A stretch of 64,000 nt of DNA, from assembly GCA_022457155.1 (NCBI GenBank), contig JAJGOT010001076.1:18224-82223 (forward strand). Reading direction: 5' to 3'. Source of the DNA: Cladopsammia gracilis. Lineage: Eukaryota; Cnidaria; Anthozoa; Scleractinia; Dendrophylliidae. How positions within the stretch are numbered: position 1 is the stretch's first letter; every line of letters starts with the position of its first letter. The position numbers were made by a program, and so were the translations under genes. Below the pieces are notes generated by a model, which saw nothing but the letters and a program-made list of their open reading frames with translations, made no database searches and was not told the DNA's origin. Shown here piece after piece: positions 59,643-64,000 of this stretch.

Positions 59643-61892
59643 GTAAGTTCGTAATTGTTCCAATTTCTAATTGTCGAAAACGTTTTAATTCGATAAAAAA
59701 AAATATATATATCCTATAACTGATGTGTAGGGACAACCATGTAGAACAAGATCATTTACTGGTTTGATATGATAAATGCCCTGCCTAGTGCGAGGATCAG
59801 TAATGCCGTGAGTGTTTATGTATTGTCATAGTTAAAGAAAGATGACACATTTTAAGCTTGGACGTGTCAAGAATTCAACGAATTGTCTTCAATTTGTCTA
59901 GCCCTTCGTATCCTGGCCCTCCTTAATTTTTACTCGCCTGATTTTGGATATGTTCTTCTTGTTCTTCTTAGAGCATTTTGTGTCCAGATAAATTTCTCAG
60001 TTTTATTGTTAGCACAGTCTGAGCCAAAAACATAAAAAGCTACCTGGACATAGCTCCTTTTAGAGCAAGTGAAAACATTTATATCTTGCCTGATTATTTA
60101 TTTGACAAATGATTACTATAATATACAGCTATACATATACATTTACAGCTGTACAGTCTGTACATTGTATGTATGTGCCTGACCAGTCTTTCTCCTTGAA
60201 CAGCTTGAACAAAAAAGATTATGCGTGTGATAAGACTAATCCCTTAGGAGAATGGTCTTTTTTTTTTTTGCATGTTCTTATATTATTACAGTGTATGTAC
60301 ATGTAGCTGTAGTGGGTGTATTTTGTGTGGTACTGACACAAAACTGACTGCATGTCCCAAATTGAAACTGATTTACTGATTTTATGAATGGAAACACCAT
60401 GGTTAAATAGAAATGACAGTCTGTAAATGTATGTTTGCTTCAAAATAGAAACACCTGGTTTGTATGTTTTAAGGAAACAAACAGTGTATATGTACATGTA
60501 CCATTGATTATGCACATCCTTTTAAATGTCTTGAAGGTAAGCCTGTTTTATGTACAATCATGTACCGTTGGTTTCACTCCACGGTTTGAAAAAAGATCAT
60601 GTCATCAGATTTTTGTTCACCGCAAGATCAGTAAAGATGAACTTGAGAAGAATGAATTGAAACTATTACAGTTGTATGCCTTCAAATTGTTTTTTTTTTT
60701 TTCAAAGAAAAGGAGCTACTGTACAGTATCTGAACACATTTGAGGTAACTTTTCCAAACTGTGGAGTGAAACCAATGGTGCATGAAGCAGGTTGATTTTC
60801 AAGGCATTTGAAAGAACGCGCGGGATGAATAGTGCCAGTAATCGTTCAACATGTGGCAAAAACTGTCAGTAATACATGTACATGTATGTACCAATTTTAT
60901 TAACATCAGTGGGTTAAAAAAGCTTAAAGGTTATGCAATAGGGCTGAATAACAAAACGTTCAAGTGTCATATCAGAAAGCAAAACCTATTTTCTCCATTT
61001 ATTCATTAAAATCCATACTGTAAAATCCTGGTTATACAGTAATATCATCCACTTGCGTGTTGGGATCAATTGTACCATAGGTAGTGTCGGTGCGATGTCG
61101 GCCGATGGTCAGTCGACATGTCGGTGTCAAGTCTCGGTGGAATATCAGTCAAGTGTCTGTCAAGTGTATCTGGGAGTTCCCAGGATTTCCTGGGAACTCC
61201 CAAAAAATCAGAGAATATTTTTCGATTCTTTTCCCAAAAATTCCTAAGAATTTCCAGAAGATTTGTGCAAATTAACATCAAGGTTTTTTTTTTATGAGAA
61301 TTCTCGGGATTTCTTGGGATTTATTCTTGGGAATTCTAGGGATTTACCAGGATTTTCTCCGCCGTTTTTCTTTCCATTTTCCAGAAATTTCAGAGAATTC
61401 CCGGGAAATTTGTGCAAATTAACACGAAGGATTTTCTGAGAATTTCTGAGATTTCAAGGAATTTTTTCTTGGGAATTCTGAAGGTTTCCCAAGAAAGGTT
61501 TACCAGAATGCTTCAGTTTTTTGTTTTGTAGTGCAAATTAGTGCTATTTTTATTTAAATAGCACTGGGATTACAAAATTTAAATAAGAAAGGAAAAATGA
61601 AATGAATTCTGGTAGTTGTAGTCAAATGACGCCATCGCGCAAATGGCCTATTTGCTCATATCAGAATTCTAAAAAAGTCAACTAGAAAATTGATATTGTC
61701 CATTTTCTACATTGAAAGTTTTTTTTCCCAAGAATTTACACAACTTAAACTGACAACCATATGATCCACGATTGACATTGATATTTTGCAGTGTTATTTC
61801 TAAAAATATCTCTCAACAACTCCAAGCCTTTTGACAGTTTATCTTATATTGTTATTGCTTTGTTTAACGGCGATTTACTATTATTAATACAG

Positions 61893-62189
61893 CACCAAAT
61901 GCTGCGCCAACTAATGTCCAGGGAAACAATGCAAGCTCTACCAGCATTTTAGTTCAATGGGGCCATGTTCCAGCAAACGACCAGAATGGCGTTATACTGA
62001 GTTACACAGTTACCTACACATTGATACCTAATGGCAGTCCACAAACCAAGATTGTTAATGCTCCTAGAAAAAACGCTACGCTGACTGGATTGAATGAATA
62101 CACAAACTACAGCATCACAGTGTTTGCTTCAACCGTAAAGGGCCGTGGAAATACTAGCGGACCTATCATTGTCATCACAGACGAAGACA
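61893..62189 (+). CDS. FN3 exon 11B, last FN3 exon in the window
   Basis: Type B with the silent GGCGTT change; donor GACA/GTAAGT intact, so the transcript is expected to continue to an exon beyond the window or beyond the retrotransposon. Confidence 0.9.
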
Positions 62190-62268
62190 GTAAGTGCATG
62201 ATACATGGAATATTTGCTTGGGAATGGAAAATTTATGTTTTCCCACCGAGCTTATTATAATTCAATAA

Positions 62269-62650
62269 ATGTCACGTACCCCCTGTAACGTCGGAGGGGT
62301 AGGAAGGTGGTGTCAATCCGTTGTTCCCCCTCTAGGTCAAGTTCTTGCTTGGTAACCTCTAACATGTTTTTGAGTATTCTCTCGAAATTTCTATCCAGTG
62401 AGTACACTTGTATTTTAACTCCCACCTCCTCTCCTGATCCTGGCCACGTTAGTGTGAATGTGCGCATTTTGGTGGCTCTCACCTTTACTGGGCCAAAATA
62501 TTTCTAACAGATTTTAAGATATTTCAAATGAATTACAAATTGGTTATTTTAATAAAAGCGGTTTTGGGATTTCCCTCACGCATTTTACTCCAGTTCGTGG
62601 TGTGTGAGTAAAATAATATTTTGTCCAGTAAACAAGCTCAGTCAATAGAA
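62269..62650 (+). repeat. Truncated, diverged twelfth array unit
   Basis: About 380 bp match the start of a unit. From about 62,310 the match is clearly more diverged than between full units, and it stops within TCAGTCAATAGA at about 62,650, before any A exon. It looks like the old edge of the array. Confidence 0.8.
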
Positions 62651-64000
62651 CATTCAGCTGAACTGGGACTTGAGGGTTATGAGTTTTATCGCCAAGACAG
62701 GAAATGTGGCGGTGGAGGTGTTCTGGTTGCAACAAGACAGGATTCTATCACATCTTCTAGACTCCACTACCTAGAGGAGTCTACAACTGAATCTGTGTGA
62801 TGCAAAATCGAAATTGCTGGCACCAAGCCACTCTATAACGGATGTATATACAGAACCCCAGACAGCCAGCCTGAGTCTATTTACTCTCTTGACTCAACAC
62901 TGATTAAAATCACGTCAAGCTCTTGTTTGCCTAATATCCTTGTTACTGGTGATTTCAACTTTCCTGACATCTCCTGGGACTGCATGGACGGTGACAATAA
63001 GTATGCTGTTAAGGCCAATCCCCAATATGGAGTTCTGGTTAATCAAGCCTTTATCGATACAATCAATCAGCATTCTCTGTCCCAATGTGTAACAGAGCCA
63101 ACAAGAGAAAATAACATTCTTGACCTGGTATTAGCAACAAACCCAGATCTTATTTCCAGCCTTGATGTGCTTGATGGTATGAGTGATCACAACATAGTTC
63201 TGTCGACTGTCAATCTAAAAACAAACACACCCAATAAAAAACCACGCAAGATTTTCCTCTATAAGAAGGCAGACGTTCAAGGATTAAGGGCAGCCTTTGC
63301 AAATGTGCTCCCCACTGGTAGGCAAGACTGGGACCAGCCGATTGATACCTACTGGGCCACTTTTAAGGACATGGTTTTCAACATCATGGATACTTACATT
63401 CCGCACAAGCATTAATCAGGTCGTTGGAATGTGCCCTGGATGACTGGCGATATCAGAAGGGTCATTAGGAAAAAACGAATGCTTCACAATAGTGCAAAAA
63501 ACTACACAACACCAGTCTGATTGGAGGAAATTGAAAAAGCTTCAAGCCAAGGTCAAAGAACAGCTAAGAGAATCATATCACTCTTATATTGCTAACCTGC
63601 TCGACCCTCCAGAGCAGGACTAACACCCCTCCATGGGTAAAAGATTTTGGTCTTTTGTCAAGTCAAGGCGCAGGGATAAGGTGGGAGTTGCTGGTCTGCG
63701 AGATACACCTGACGGCAATATCGTTACAGACAGTAGGACCAAAGCTGGGATTTTAAGCAACCAGTTCAAATCTGTATTTACAGACGAGGACACATCGTGT
63801 CTCCCAGAGCTACCTGTATCATCTATCTCTGACATCGCTGGTCTGGAATTTGACACACATGGCATTATCAAACTACTCAAGAGTATTGATGTTCATAAAG
63901 CTTGTGGACCAGATCAAATTCCCTGCTGGATATTGAAGACGGGCTGCTGACGAACTGGGTCCCTTCCTACAAAAGATGTTTGCATACTTGCTCCGTACTG
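62651..64000 (+). mobile_element. CR1/L2-like non-LTR retrotransposon, 5'-truncated, degraded
   Basis: Begins abruptly inside the endonuclease domain at the break in array homology and continues off the right edge. Contains AP-endonuclease and early reverse-transcriptase segments in several frames. Confidence 0.8.
62657..64000 (+). pseudogene. Retrotransposon ORF2 fragment (endonuclease to RT start)
   Basis: The endonuclease part starts near EGYEFYRQDRKCGGGGVLV and is interrupted by TGA at 62,798. It continues with VTGDFNFPDISWD and the catalytic-type SDHNIV near 63,183-63,200, in a 162-codon open stretch ending at TAA 63,413. The linker after this is broken by frameshifts and stops (63,415-63,630). 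The RT N-terminus is recognisable as IDVHKACGPDQIPCWILK near 63,880-63,935, followed by another frameshift near 63,940 into AADELGPFLQKMF. This order and these motifs are those of CR1/L2-type LINEs. The copy cannot encode an active protein. RT catalytic motifs would lie beyond the window. Confidence 0.8.

Larger units (their letters stand above)
23940..62268 (+). repeat. Tandem array: 11 units of ~3,485 bp, two FN3 exons each
   Basis: Eleven head-to-tail copies of 3,476-3,488 bp, almost identical in exons and introns. Each unit runs: ~560 bp intron, A exon (297 bp), 2,245 bp intron, B exon (297 bp), ~80 bp intron. Within a unit the A and B exons are roughly 85-90% identical, while their flanking introns are unrelated. 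All exons are 99 codons with phase-1 ends (donor GACA/GTAAGT), so copy number or exon skipping never breaks the frame. If translated throughout, the array contributes 22 FN3 domains (~2,180 residues). Unit lengths differ mainly by homopolymer indels. No signal peptide or membrane segment is in view. Confidence 0.95.
58785..62268 (+). repeat. Array unit 11
   Basis: 3,484 bp. A mosaic: the start (CTTGCATTTT) matches units 7 and 10, a middle part (GTAATCGTTC near 60,839, GCAGGTTGA near 60,786) matches unit 8. Private changes include TTGATTATGC near 60,503 and CCTTTTAAATG near 60,518. Confidence 0.9.

Overview
The window looks like nuclear DNA of a marine invertebrate, most likely an anthozoan cnidarian such as a stony coral. 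This is inferred from AT-rich, intron-rich sequence with consensus GT-AG splice sites, symmetric phase-1 fibronectin type III (FN3) exons, dense nested MITEs and foldback elements, and a family of virus-like genes I associate with cnidarian genomes. The species cannot be named from the sequence alone. There is no bacterial operon, CRISPR array or recognisable rRNA/tRNA gene.

Region 1 (1-18,200) holds one FN3 exon on the + strand (3,055-3,372) in a sea of mobile DNA: two piggyBac-type TTAA MITEs of one family (6-871 and 5,603-6,207, the first carrying a second MITE), large foldbacks (2.1, 4.7-5.3 and 10.7-13.2 kb), a GGGGAAT minisatellite, a 1.25 kb TTAA element nested in a 1.9 kb TTAA element (15.6-17.5 kb), two TA microsatellites, and a probable last exon of an unidentified minus-strand gene (14.5-14.8 kb).

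Region 2 (18,235-22,761) is a compact, intronless four-gene block: a coiled-coil/membrane protein (+), a ~594-residue protein (-), a ~220-residue protein (+) and a small hydrophobic protein (+). Spacers are 5, 38 and 17 bp, and each start codon is preceded by a TATATA-type motif. This is the layout of a DNA-virus or Polinton-like virion module, but no polymerase, integrase, ATPase or protease is visible. Three of the four genes carry frameshifts or stops; the 594-residue gene is open.

Region 3 (about 23,940-62,268) is a direct tandem array of 11 copies of a ~3.485 kb unit. Each unit carries two 297-bp FN3 exons (types A and B), both with phase-1 ends, so the array adds 22 FN3 domains (about 99 residues each) in frame to one large, probably extracellular protein. 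The copies are almost identical in exons and introns. Shared private variants show block duplications: units 5-6-7 match 8-9-10 at 10.46 kb spacing, and most of units 1-2 matches 3-4 at 6.97 kb. The B exon of unit 7 has two single-base insertions and lies in a cluster of +1 indels that may be assembly error. The array ends in a diverged fragment of a twelfth copy, interrupted at about 62,650 by a degraded CR1/L2-like non-LTR retrotransposon that runs off the window.

The FN3 exon at 3.06 kb and the array share strand and splice phase, so they may be one gene whose ~21 kb intron collected the transposons and the virus-like block. That link is inference.
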